A stretch of 64,000 nucleotides of DNA from an uncultured Selenomonadales bacterium (GTDB lineage: Bacteria > Bacillota > Negativicutes > Selenomonadales > Selenomonadaceae), in NCBI GenBank assembly GCA_946408355.1, contig CAMJRX010000006.1:1-64000 (forward strand), in the 5' to 3' direction. Shown piece after piece: positions 17,260-25,924 of the stretch (positions within the stretch are counted from its first letter, which is position 1; the number at the start of each line of letters is the position of its first letter). A model generated the notes under the pieces. It had not been told where the DNA came from, ran no database searches, and saw nothing but the letters and a program-made list of their open reading frames with translations. The position numbers and the translations under genes were made by a program.

Positions 17260-19089
17260 TTATGTGCGTTTAAACATTTTGGCAAGGTCGTTGTTTGAAA
17301 ATTTTATAATAGTTGGGCGTCCGTGCGGGCAAGTGTGCGGGTGCGCTGTCTTAGACAAATCATTTAGCAGAATTTCCATTTGCCGCAAGTTGAGTTCTTG
17401 ACCAGCTTTTATTGCCGCCTTGCAAGCCGTCGTTGCCAAAACCGATTGACGAATTTTTTTTGCAATGTCGCCTGCCTCATTTAAGCCGTCGAAAATTTCT
17501 TTGATTATTCCGCGCAAAAGATTTTCGGCGTCGGTGTCGGCGGCGTCCAATGGTACTTCGGTTATTCGGAATTCGTTTTCGCCGCTCGGCTCCAATGTAA
17601 AGCCCAATTCAGCGAAGAGGCTAAGATTTTTTTCAATTAGTTCCGCCTCCCGCGAATCAAATTTCAGCACGCGATGAATCAACAAGCCCTGCGCGGGAAT
17701 TCTTTCTGCGTAAGCGTTGAGCTTGTCGAATAAAATTCGCTCGTGCGCGACGTGTTGGTCGACGATATATAAATCCGTTCCGCCCTGCGCCACGATATAA
17801 CACCGTGCCACTTGTCCAATCGGCTCAAGTTCAAGCGTAGATTTTTTTTCGGGCGGCGGAATTTTTTCAACGGTCGTAGAAATTTTTTCAGGCTTAGATA
17901 TTTCTTCGGGCGGCGAAAATTTTTGTGATTTAGCAGCTGGCAAATTTTTTTCAAAGTCGAATTCGTCTTTAATTTTTTTCTTGCGCTCGAAATTTTTTTT
18001 AGGCGGTGGCTCTTGTAACTCAGCATTTAAATTCAACTGTTCAAAATGCGGCGTTTCGGGTGGGGCGGCTACCTCCGTTAAATCGTGCTCGACGGATTCA
18101 TTTTTATTTTCCACTGCCTCGCGCACCGCATGATAAACCGCCTTAAAAATTCTTCCCTCGTCCTCAAACTTAAGCTCAATTTTCTGCGGGTGAACATTTA
18201 CGTCGATTGAACTTTGCGGCACGTTGATTATCACAATCGCAAGCGGAAATCCGGTTTTCGGAATTAACGACTTATAAGCCTCGTCAACTGCCTTTGCAAT
18301 CGTCCGATTGTCGACGACGCGCCCATTAATTATAAACGTCTGCCACGAACGATAACTTTTTAAAATATTGGGCTTAGTCACGTAGCCGCGCAACATTAAA
18401 TCGCCGTCGTCAAGTTTCAATGTTAAAAGCGAATCCGTCAGTTCCGTGCCGTAAATCGCGCTCAATGCGTCAAGAAATTTTCCGTTGCCGGGCGTGGCTA
18501 GCGCAACTCTATTGCCGTTTATAAATCTGAACGCAATGTTTGGACGGCTCAACGCAAGCTTAATTATAAAGTCGTGAATTTTATTTGCCTCCGTCGGCGT
18601 CGCCTTTAAAAATTTCAGCCGCGCAGGCGTGTTAAAAAATATTTCCTCAACTAAAATTGTCGTGCCAATTTTGCAACCAACTTCGTGCGTGTCTTGAAGT
18701 TTACCGCCGTCAATTTTTATTTTGGTGCCGAGTTCGTCATCTGCGCGGCGCGTCTGCAATGTAAACTTCGACACAGCGGCTATCGTTGGCAATGCCTCGC
18801 CCCTAAAACCTAACGTCGTGATTCGTTGCAAGTCATCTGATGTAGAAAGTTTGCTGGTTGCATGCCGTCGAACGGAAAGGGTAGCGTCTTCGCGATTCAT
18901 GCCCGCGCCGTCATCCGTCACACGAATTAATGCTTTGCCGCCGTTTTGAATTTCAATTTCAATACGTTTTGCGCCCGCGTCTATCGAATTTTCCACAAGC
19001 TCCTTGACGACAGAGGCGGGACGTTCAACGACTTCCCCAGCCGCAATTTTATTTATCGTACTCGTATCTAAAAGTTTAACGTTTGCCAT
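17260..19089 (-). CDS. mutL: DNA mismatch repair protein MutL
   Basis: A 609-residue mismatch repair protein that links MutS recognition to strand incision. The GHKL ATPase domain is complete (NSIDAGAKRIEIEI, DDGAGM, RHATSK, LGFRGEAL). A Lys/Pro/Glu-rich linker (about 350-410) leads to the C-terminal domain. The endonuclease motif reads DQHVAHERILFD, so the family's DQHA-X2-E-X4-E has Val for Ala and Asp for the last Glu. ACKAAIKAG and CPHGRP are present. Endonuclease activity is likely but not certain. MutS lies 7.7 kb away on the same strand rather than adjacent. Confidence 0.95.
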   Translation of the reverse strand: MANVKLLDTSTINKIAAGEVVERPASVVKELVENSIDAGAKRIEIEIQNGGKALIRVTDDGAGMNREDATLSVRRHATSKLSTSDDLQRITTLGFRGEALPTIAAVSKFTLQTRRADDELGTKIKIDGGKLQDTHEVGCKIGTTILVEEIFFNTPARLKFLKATPTEANKIHDFIIKLALSRPNIAFRFINGNRVALATPGNGKFLDALSAIYGTELTDSLLTLKLDDGDLMLRGYVTKPNILKSYRSWQTFIINGRVVDNRTIAKAVDEAYKSLIPKTGFPLAIVIINVPQSSIDVNVHPQKIELKFEDEGRIFKAVYHAVREAVENKNESVEHDLTEVAAPPETPHFEQLNLNAELQEPPPKKNFERKKKIKDEFDFEKNLPAAKSQKFSPPEEISKPEKISTTVEKIPPPEKKSTLELEPIGQVARCYIVAQGGTDLYIVDQHVAHERILFDKLNAYAERIPAQGLLIHRVLKFDSREAELIEKNLSLFAELGFTLEPSGENEFRITEVPLDAADTDAENLLRGIIKEIFDGLNEAGDIAKKIRQSVLATTACKAAIKAGQELNLRQMEILLNDLSKTAHPHTCPHGRPTIIKFSNNDLAKMFKRT

Positions 19090-19123
19090 TTATGCGCCTC
19101 CAAAAATTTTACGTTGTACGCCG

Positions 19124-19566
19124 CTAAATTAAATCTTTACTGCGATAAGCAAAATAATTTTCGTAAAAATAACTCATGTCTAAGCCTTTCATAAAAATTT
19201 CGCGGTCATCAATTTTATCCGTCAAAGCGGCAGCAAGAAGTTTTTTTATCTCCGAATCATTAATCGGACTGCGCTCCATTGCTTGCAGATAATTATTCTT
19301 GTCAATTTTGCTCCAGTCAATCACGCGGCTCAATTCGCGCTTAAAAATATCGTCAAGCCAAAGCCGCATACTTCGCCCGTTGCCTTCGCGGAAATGTCCT
19401 CGAACAATCTTTTATGAATGTACAACAGAGCCGCGAACGTGCCCGCTTGAAAATTTTTTAGCTCGTCGCTTTGCCAAAGTGCTATTGCCTTTTGCTTGCT
19501 TATCCGTTCTTCCGCACGCGCCAACTCAACGGAACTTTCAATATTAAATTTATTTCTAAGCGTCAT
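19124..19566 (-). pseudogene. Fic family protein, internal deletion and frameshift
   Basis: The N-terminal part (MTLRNKFNIESSVELARAEE, ending RLFEDI) and the C-terminal part (FREGNGRSMRLWLDDIFKREL onward) are in different frames. They meet near 19400 at a join reading GHFREGNGR, where an intact Fic has HPFREGNGR. About 50 residues between LFEDI and the catalytic motif are missing. The ATG at 19566 overlaps the stop of the upstream YgiT-type gene. Fic proteins modify targets with AMP or related groups; this copy is probably dead, though its catalytic motif survives. Confidence 0.8.
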
Positions 19567-19567
19567 A

Positions 19568-19795
19568 TTAAGCCGCCTGTCGATAATCGATAACAGAAAT
19601 TTTTGGAGCAACTTGTTTTACCGAGTTAACGATTTTTTCCAAACGTTTGGCAACGGAATCGCTGTAAAAAGTCTCACCGCATTGATCGCACTCCTGGCAC
19701 GGCACGTTTTCAATTATAATCAGAGAATTTTTGTATTTGACTACATGCGTCGTAATTGATTCAACAAAATTTCCGCCTTTGCAGTACATGCACAT
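19568..19795 (-). CDS. YgiT-type zinc-finger protein, probable antitoxin
   Basis: A 75-residue protein with two CxxC pairs (CMYCKG and CDQCGE) typical of the YgiT/MqsA N-terminal zinc finger. It lacks the C-terminal HTH of MqsA. Its ATG shares a base with the stop of the preceding DUF4258 gene and follows GGAGGAAA. YgiT-type proteins are commonly found next to DUF4258 proteins as toxin-antitoxin-like pairs, so it is probably the antitoxin. Confidence 0.75.
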   Translation of the reverse strand: MCMYCKGGNFVESITTHVVKYKNSLIIIENVPCQECDQCGETFYSDSVAKRLEKIVNSVKQVAPKISVIDYRQAA

Positions 19796-20106
19796 CAGTT
19801 TTTCCTCCTCGTTTGCAAATCCTCCATAAATTTTTCCGTCGTCGGCTCATATGCCTTTATAAAATATAAAACTTCGCCGTCAAGACCACAAACAACATGA
19901 ATTATATCACCGCTCAACTTTTTTCCGAATATCAACGCGCTCGGATATGGATAATCGTCGGGATATTCTTCGATAATTTCGCCGTGCATTATACAATTTT
20001 TTACGTCGTCTCGTAAAATATCCCGCGATTGAATTCTTTTTAGCCCGTGCGTCGGCCAACGAATTTTTTCTTCAACGCAAAATTTTCTGAAATCATTTAT
20101 ATTCAT
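19795..20106 (-). CDS. DUF4258 protein, probable toxin
   Basis: A 103-residue protein with features of the DUF4258 family: THGLKRIQSRDILRDDVKNCI near the N-terminus and GDIIHVVCGLDGEVLYFIKAY near the C-terminus. The family is predicted to include RelE/MqsR-like RNases. It begins next to the stop of the methylase gene and overlaps the YgiT-type gene by one base, so the three are likely co-transcribed. Toxicity is inferred only from family and context. Confidence 0.72.
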   Translation of the reverse strand: MNINDFRKFCVEEKIRWPTHGLKRIQSRDILRDDVKNCIMHGEIIEEYPDDYPYPSALIFGKKLSGDIIHVVCGLDGEVLYFIKAYEPTTEKFMEDLQTRRKN

Positions 20107-21093
20107 CTATGCACGCAGCCTCCGAATTGCAATTCGCTTGTAAATTAGCTTACCATTAATAATTGGATTCGCAATATTGTATTCGTCGATTTTGCCAGTG
20201 TCAATCTTGCCGACAATTTCAAACTGATTAGGATTATATTTGTCGAGAAAAGTAATCGGAACGCCCATAACGCCGAAATAATCGCGGGGGATATGCGCCG
20301 TCTTTGAAACTTCTATCGCGTCACAAGTGTCGTAGCTCGGAAATTTTTCGGGCGTGTAAGTTTCATACAGCGGCAAATCCCAACGTCTTTTTTTCGTCTC
20401 AACGTTCGTGAACCAATGCAAATTTCCTAAGCTCCGCCAATGTTGCCCGCGCTCGTCAATCCAAAATCGCGTACTTTTTTTTTCGTAATCTTTTGGAACC
20501 TTAAAATGAGGGTTGCCGTTAAAACCATAGCCGAGCCAAATTTTATTGTCCTTGATAAGCGGAAAAATTTCTCTGTAAGTTATGGCGTTCATATTGCCGA
20601 CGATTATAAATTTTTTGTCGTATTCGACGAGTTGGGCAACGTATTCGCGGAACAAACTAAACGGTGGGTTGGTAACTACAACGTCAGCGTCCTTTAAAAG
20701 TTCAATGCACTCTTTGGAGCGAAAATCGCCCGCGCAACATTTTTCGTCGCCTTCCAGAGCCGTAGTCTTAACTATGCCTTTGCGTAGCGCAAGTTTAATG
20801 TCTTGTAAATCTTCGACGCGCTCAACGTTCCTATCATTAATTTCGATTTTGTAAGCGGTCTTGTAATCGGCGTAGCTCGTGGCTACCAATTTTTTCAGCG
20901 CAAAGCCGTTAAAGTTCTGCGCGAAGTATTGGAAAAATTTACTCTCAAAAGGGTCGTCGCAGTTGCAGAGAATTTTCTTGCCGCGAAAAAATTCCATGTA
21001 ATGATCCAGTTCTTCGGCTATATCGTTCATCTGCGTATAGAATTTATCTTTTTTGGCACGTGCCGCGCTGTTGAGATTTTTATTGCCCGCCAT
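20107..21093 (-). CDS. EcoRI-family adenine-specific DNA methyltransferase
   Basis: A 328-residue protein resembling the EcoRI methylase family (opening NSAARAKKDKFYTQMNDIAEE). It has the catalytic NPPF in ADVVVTNPPFSLFREYV, and GVMGVPITFLDKYNP and a basic C-terminus IAIRRLRA that recur in the family. It should transfer methyl groups from S-adenosylmethionine to adenine. No matching restriction gene is seen in the window. The ATG follows GGCGGAGG, which lies inside the tail of a dead paralogue upstream. It heads a likely operon with DUF4258, YgiT and fic. Confidence 0.85.
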   Translation of the reverse strand: MAGNKNLNSAARAKKDKFYTQMNDIAEELDHYMEFFRGKKILCNCDDPFESKFFQYFAQNFNGFALKKLVATSYADYKTAYKIEINDRNVERVEDLQDIKLALRKGIVKTTALEGDEKCCAGDFRSKECIELLKDADVVVTNPPFSLFREYVAQLVEYDKKFIIVGNMNAITYREIFPLIKDNKIWLGYGFNGNPHFKVPKDYEKKSTRFWIDERGQHWRSLGNLHWFTNVETKKRRWDLPLYETYTPEKFPSYDTCDAIEVSKTAHIPRDYFGVMGVPITFLDKYNPNQFEIVGKIDTGKIDEYNIANPIINGKLIYKRIAIRRLRA

Positions 21094-21702
21094 CTTTTTG
21101 CCTCCGCCGAATCAAAATTCGTTTGAAAATTTTTTTGCCGTTCAGATAAATAATGAGAAATTTTTTGTCGTAGTCAATAAGTTACTTAACATATTCGCGG
21201 AACAAACTAAACGGGGGATTTGTAACGACAACATCAGCCTCTTTAAGTGCGGCGATACATTCGGGCGAGCGAAAATCTCCGTCGCCGTCGAGGTAAGTTA
21301 CGACGTTGCGATTATTTTCGAGTAGCCATTTGACATCAGCAAGGTCAGTTGCGCCGTCGCCGTTAAAATCTTTTACTTCGCTAACGTCAAACCTAATGGC
21401 AGATTTTTTTTGTCGAAGTTGAGATTTTCGTTGGGCGTGCCGAAAAAATCCAATTCAATCTGGACAATCGGCGAGCTGGCATAACACGTAGCGATTAATT
21501 TCTTGAGACCGAGCTGATTAAAATAAATCGTGAAGTACTTAAAAAAATCGCTCTCGTAAGGGTCGTCGCAGTTGCAAAGGACGATTTTGTCCGCGAAAAA
21601 TTTTTGATAGTGGCGCAGTTCGTTTTCAATGTCAACAATTTGCGTATAGAATTCATCTTTCTTGGCGCGCGCCGCCGAATTTAAGTTTCTGTTGCCCGCC
21701 AC
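21080..21702 (-). pseudogene. Decayed second EcoRI-type DNA methyltransferase
   Basis: The first 95 residues (NSAARAKKDEFYTQIVDIE to KLIATCYASSPIV) are open, then the frame shifts near 21385. The new frame reads DFRSPECIAALKEADVVVTN and the catalytic NPPFSLFREYVK, meets a TAA near 21184, then continues LIDYDKKFLII. It next jumps by deletion to LNGKKIFKRILIRRRQ, the C-terminal end of the family. About 110 residues are missing. It is 60-70% similar by eye to the intact copy, so the two are old paralogues. Confidence 0.85.
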
Positions 21703-21706
21703 AAAA

Positions 21707-22153
21707 TCATCTCCCGAAAATTACACGAACATTGCCTGCGCCCAAAATTTTTTCCAAGTCAACGGGATTATCAAGCTTGCCAAGTCGCGTGTAGCTGTAG
21801 CCTGTCGAAAAATTTTTATAGAAAAGCACGAGGCAGTTGGAGCCGAACAACATTAAATCGCCCGCGTGAATTTGTCCGACACTAACGGCATTGCTCGGTA
21901 AATTTTTGTCCAAGTAAAAATATTTTTCGTTGCTGTTGAGTTCGGTCATATCGACTTCAAGCGGGAACATTTCGGCGAATTTTTTTGCGCTCGGATTGTC
22001 TTCAAGCGTCGCAGAAAAGTTTTTGCCGTTGATTTTAACTGTAAGGGAATTTTTCACGGGAGCCGCCTCCTTAACTTCCTGCGCTTTGGAATTTTCGCCA
22101 CAGCCGCCGATTAACAAACACGCCGCGCAGATTATTAACAGAAATTTTTTCAT
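21707..22153 (-). CDS. Cyclophilin-like-fold lipoprotein
   Basis: A 148-residue protein with a signal peptide ending in the lipobox LIGGC (Cys18). The body (LTVKINGKNFSATLEDNPSAKKF, MFPLEVDMTELNSNEKYFYL, GDLMLFGSNCLVLFYKNF) matches the cyclophilin-like domain family often found as small secreted proteins. Function is unknown; residues needed for prolyl isomerase activity are not obvious. It starts just after the MFS gene, suggesting joint transcription. Confidence 0.75.
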   Translation of the reverse strand: MKKFLLIICAACLLIGGCGENSKAQEVKEAAPVKNSLTVKINGKNFSATLEDNPSAKKFAEMFPLEVDMTELNSNEKYFYLDKNLPSNAVSVGQIHAGDLMLFGSNCLVLFYKNFSTGYSYTRLGKLDNPVDLEKILGAGNVRVIFGR

Positions 22154-22157
22154 GATG

Positions 22158-23318
22158 TTACCTCGCCAACGGATTTAATTCGCGTCGTGTCGTTTGAATC
22201 CAAACCATAACCGCCGAACCGACCGCGAAAATTATTCCGCCGAAAATTACGTAAGGAATGCCTAAGCCGTCGATAAACAAGCCGCTAAACGCCGTGCCCG
22301 CCATGCAACCTAAATTTGCCGACGTCAAGAAAATTCCGTTTGTAAAGTCGGGAGCTTCGGGAGCGGCGCGGAAAATCCAAAATTGATAAATGTTCGCCGC
22401 GACGCCCGCCAATATTCCCCAGAAAATTACCAACGCTGTTAACAGATAAAAATTCGGCTCGTTGAAAAACGCCACGTAGACCGCCGCCAATACGAACGGG
22501 AAAAATTTAACCGTCGCCATTGGTTGAAGTGTTAATAAATTGCCCGCTAACATGCTGCCAAAAATGTTGCACACGCCGAAGGCAAAAAGCATTGCGCTAA
22601 CCGAAGTCGTCGGCACCATTGAAACTTTTGCTAAATATTCCGCCGCGTAATTGAACACGCCGAATATCGAGCCGTCAAAGAAAATTACCGCGAGGATTGA
22701 CGCCCATAAAACTTTCTTGCGCAAAATTTTTAGCTGACTGCCGTAACTCATAACTTTTTTGACGGGCATTGACGGGACATAAAAAATCGTCGCCAATAAC
22801 GCCGCGAAAGTTACCAGCGCGAAAAATGTCATCGACGCCGTTAAAGAAATTTTTTCAGCTAAAAAGTTGCTTATCGGGACGCCAACGACCATTCCCGCCG
22901 CGACGCCGATATTTATTTTCGCAACGGCTTTTGGTGCCTCTTTAGCTCCCGCAATCATTGCCGCGACTGTAAACGCCATTGAACAATACACGGGATGAAA
23001 AAAAGCCGGCAGTACACGAACCGCCAGCAATAAATCAAAATCCTTTGCGAAAATCGAAATGACGTTGCAAACCGTGAACAATCCCAAAACTAAAATCATT
23101 ACGTACTTGCGATTGAATCGGGAAAAAATCAGCGGCATTGTCGGACCGGCTATCGCTACGCCCAACGCGAACAAACTGATTAAAAGTCCCGCGTGTACAA
23201 TCGTCACGTCGTACCGCTCGGAAATATACGGCAGAATTCCGATAAAGCCCATCTCCGTATTTAAAATCCCGAACACGCCGACCATTAAAATAGATATCAG
23301 CAGATTTTTCTTGTCCAT
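22158..23318 (-). CDS. MFS transporter (DHA1-like)
   Basis: A 386-residue membrane protein with about 12 helices. NTEMGFIGILPYISERYDV and GPTMPLIFSRFNRKYVMIL are typical of the DHA1/AraJ-like exporters that handle drugs, sugars or arabinose-like compounds. The ATG ending at 23318 has GAGG upstream at eight bases. It follows a MATE gene by a short gap. The substrate cannot be read from sequence. Confidence 0.82.
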   Translation of the reverse strand: MDKKNLLISILMVGVFGILNTEMGFIGILPYISERYDVTIVHAGLLISLFALGVAIAGPTMPLIFSRFNRKYVMILVLGLFTVCNVISIFAKDFDLLLAVRVLPAFFHPVYCSMAFTVAAMIAGAKEAPKAVAKINIGVAAGMVVGVPISNFLAEKISLTASMTFFALVTFAALLATIFYVPSMPVKKVMSYGSQLKILRKKVLWASILAVIFFDGSIFGVFNYAAEYLAKVSMVPTTSVSAMLFAFGVCNIFGSMLAGNLLTLQPMATVKFFPFVLAAVYVAFFNEPNFYLLTALVIFWGILAGVAANIYQFWIFRAAPEAPDFTNGIFLTSANLGCMAGTAFSGLFIDGLGIPYVIFGGIIFAVGSAVMVWIQTTRRELNPLAR

Positions 23319-23336
23319 TTCCAAATCCTCTGTTTT

Positions 23337-24689
23337 TTATCGTGCGTTGAAAATCTTCTTGAATGAAATTTTCTTCTCCTTAAACAACGAGCGTATCAAA
23401 ATTAACGCGACAACTGCCTCTGCCACGTCGTTTATTGAATAGTTCAGCGAAATATATTCTATCGGCAAAATTTTCGGCAAGAACCAAATCGCCGGCACTT
23501 GCACGACCAGAGGCACTAAACTTACTACCAAATTGCGCCACTCGTCCTCTAATGCCGCCATGATTCCGCTAAGCCACGTGTACAGCCCAACGAACGGTTG
23601 CAATACGAACATTGCCCGAAGGAACGTTATCATTTCGGGCGTTATCGGCTCGTTGCTCGACATAAAAATCCGCGTTAATTCTTCCGTGAAAATCATCAAC
23701 AGCGCGTAGATTGCGAACGTCAAAACTACCGTCAAGAAAAATCCTAACCGCATGACGCGCAGGCAATGCCTTTCCTCTTTTGATGCGTAAAGTTTGCTGA
23801 TCAGCGGTTGAATGCCCGTATCCAATCCGTTCAACGGCAAGAACACGAACGATAAAATTATATTCGAGACTGCCACCATCGCAAGCAAATCTGCCGCGTT
23901 GTATTCCAAAACTACCGCGTTCAAAAAATATTCGATAAAGCAAGCCATCAGCGTTGCCACGCCGAATCCCGCGCCGATTTTTATTTCATTAAAAATGTAT
24001 TCAAAGCTCCCAAAACCCGTTGAGTCTGAAAACTTTTGTCGCGAAAATTTAAAGTACCAAAAAGCAACAAACGCACCGACTGCTTGCGCCATTAACGTTG
24101 CAATCGCCGCGCCCTTTAAACCCCAGCCGAATACAATTATGAACAGCGCGTCCAAAATTATGTTTGAAAACACAGACGAGCCGACGCACAAAAAAACATG
24201 TTCCGGTTTGCCTATGCAACGCATAAAGGCTCCAGTTACGTAAATCGTTAGCAGAAACGGCACGCCACAAAGCGTTATCCGCAGAAACATAATCGCCAAT
24301 TCGATAATGTATTGTTCGCTCGCGTCTTCGGAGAGGAATTGGAGCAATGGTCCGATAAAGATATTCCCGACTATCGCAACGATTATTCCGATTACAACTA
24401 TGAAAAGATAACTACTGCGCATAATCTTTTCGGCAAGTTGCTTTCTGCCCGCGCCAATTTGTTCAGAAACGACAGCAGAGCCGCCCGTCTCAAATAAAAC
24501 GCCAATCGCGGCAAAAGCCATAGTAATTGGGAAAATTAACGCCATAGCCTCTAAGCCTTCGACGCCAACCCAATTCCCGACAAAAAATCCGTCCGTCATC
24601 ATGTAAACACTCATGGCTACCAATGCCACGAACGTCGAGCCGCCGTAATGAACAATCTCTTTGACGGTCGAAAAAAAATCTCCGTTCAT
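23337..24689 (-). CDS. MATE family efflux transporter
   Basis: A 450-residue protein with about 12 membrane helices in two similar halves. FVALVAMSVYMMTDGFFVGNWVG and MAFAAIGVLFETGGSAVVSEQIGAG match the MATE/MepA-DinF pattern, as does VSNIILSFVFLPLNGLDTGIQPLIS in the second half. It should export cationic compounds or drugs in exchange for Na+ or H+. The ATG follows GGAGG at longer spacing. It lies with an MFS exporter in the region inserted between mutS and mutL. Confidence 0.88.
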   Translation of the reverse strand: MNGDFFSTVKEIVHYGGSTFVALVAMSVYMMTDGFFVGNWVGVEGLEAMALIFPITMAFAAIGVLFETGGSAVVSEQIGAGRKQLAEKIMRSSYLFIVVIGIIVAIVGNIFIGPLLQFLSEDASEQYIIELAIMFLRITLCGVPFLLTIYVTGAFMRCIGKPEHVFLCVGSSVFSNIILDALFIIVFGWGLKGAAIATLMAQAVGAFVAFWYFKFSRQKFSDSTGFGSFEYIFNEIKIGAGFGVATLMACFIEYFLNAVVLEYNAADLLAMVAVSNIILSFVFLPLNGLDTGIQPLISKLYASKEERHCLRVMRLGFFLTVVLTFAIYALLMIFTEELTRIFMSSNEPITPEMITFLRAMFVLQPFVGLYTWLSGIMAALEDEWRNLVVSLVPLVVQVPAIWFLPKILPIEYISLNYSINDVAEAVVALILIRSLFKEKKISFKKIFNAR

Positions 24690-24698
24690 AATTGAAGC

Positions 24699-25910
24699 TT
24701 AAACCTCCAAACTAAAAATCTGCGCGAAACCTGTCATATCTAAAACTTCGCGAACTTGCTCGCTAACATTTTTAACCGTCATATTTCCGCCTTGCGCACG
24801 GATTTTTTTCATTGCGGCAATCAAAATCCTCAAGCCCGCCGACGCGATATATTCCAACCCGTTCAAGTCAAACGTAACATTTTGCATGCCGTCAAGCATT
24901 GATAAAATTTCGTTCTTTGCGAGGTTTGCAGAATCAGTGTTGAGCTTGCCGGAAATTTTTAATGTCAAGTTGCCGCCGTCGCGTTGCGAAGAAATTTTTA
25001 CGTCGCGAACGTCTTGGGCGGGATTATAAGTAACGACGTATTTTTTCAGCATGACGAGCGGATACAAATGCTCTTTAAAGAACCGCAAATTTTCCTCGCC
25101 AACGTCGTCCGTTAAGTTTTCCGTCAAAATGCCGCGCTCTAAATTTGTCTTCGCGTCATTCCAATAAGCAAATTCATTCACACCGTTAAAATTGTAATCA
25201 GCCTTCGCGAACAGCCCGATTGAGTGCGAATCGTCAATCATTTCGTCGACGGAGTAAGCGACAATTTTCCCGTCAACGCGAATAACGAAACCGAAAAGAT
25301 TTTTAAAATCGTCCCAGTGCTCCATAGCAAACAAAAACTGGTCGCTGTCGGCTTGCGCAAGTTCGACGTTCTCGACGCGCTCTTGAATATTTTTTTCCGC
25401 GCCGATATGAAAACGCCACAAATCGTTAAAAATTTCCGGCGTAATTTCTTCAATCGTGTAGGTGTAATTTTTTTCAAAGGAATTTTTAGCGTTGCGAATG
25501 CGCTTGAACTTTTTGCCCTCAAGTTTTTCCATGCGGTCGAGATACAAAATATAATCCCACATGTCGCGGTCGTCATCAACCTCAATCGCGTCGCCGAGTT
25601 CGCGCTGCCAAATCTTTAAAAGATATTCGGGCACAAAGTTAAAAATGGTTCCGGCGGGCACGTGCGCCTTGAAAACTTTTTTCCAATCAATTTCGTCCCA
25701 ATCGCCGGCGGGCGGTCCCCAAATGTCCATATCGCCTTCGGAAAATTTATGCCAACAAAGATTTTCGGCGTAGGCGCGTTGAACGTTATGCGCCTCTTTA
25801 CTGGCAAGCAAAAGAAGTGGCGAGGCATTGGACGGAATCTGGATACAGCGGTGGAGGTAATCCAAATAGCGTTCGTTGTCGTCGAAGTCGAAGTTTTTAA
25901 ACTCAATCAT
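24699..25910 (-). CDS. DUF2156 (GNAT-like) protein fused to a STAS domain
   Basis: A 403-residue soluble protein. Residues 1-300 resemble the DUF2156 acyltransferase-like domain related to the C-terminal part of phosphatidylglycerol lysyltransferase (GPPAGDWDEIDW; GFVIRVDGKIVAYSVDEM). Residues 310-403 are a STAS domain of the anti-sigma-antagonist type (LKISGKLNTDSANLAKNEIL, FDLNGLEYIASAGLRILI, including a conserved Ser at the usual phosphosite). The ATG ending at 25910 follows GAGGAG. No membrane segment is seen. The joining is unusual: it may place a transferase under phospho-switch control, which is speculation. Confidence 0.8.
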   Translation of the reverse strand: MIEFKNFDFDDNERYLDYLHRCIQIPSNASPLLLLASKEAHNVQRAYAENLCWHKFSEGDMDIWGPPAGDWDEIDWKKVFKAHVPAGTIFNFVPEYLLKIWQRELGDAIEVDDDRDMWDYILYLDRMEKLEGKKFKRIRNAKNSFEKNYTYTIEEITPEIFNDLWRFHIGAEKNIQERVENVELAQADSDQFLFAMEHWDDFKNLFGFVIRVDGKIVAYSVDEMIDDSHSIGLFAKADYNFNGVNEFAYWNDAKTNLERGILTENLTDDVGEENLRFFKEHLYPLVMLKKYVVTYNPAQDVRDVKISSQRDGGNLTLKISGKLNTDSANLAKNEILSMLDGMQNVTFDLNGLEYIASAGLRILIAAMKKIRAQGGNMTVKNVSEQVREVLDMTGFAQIFSLEV

Positions 25911-25924
25911 TATAAAGTCTCCTC

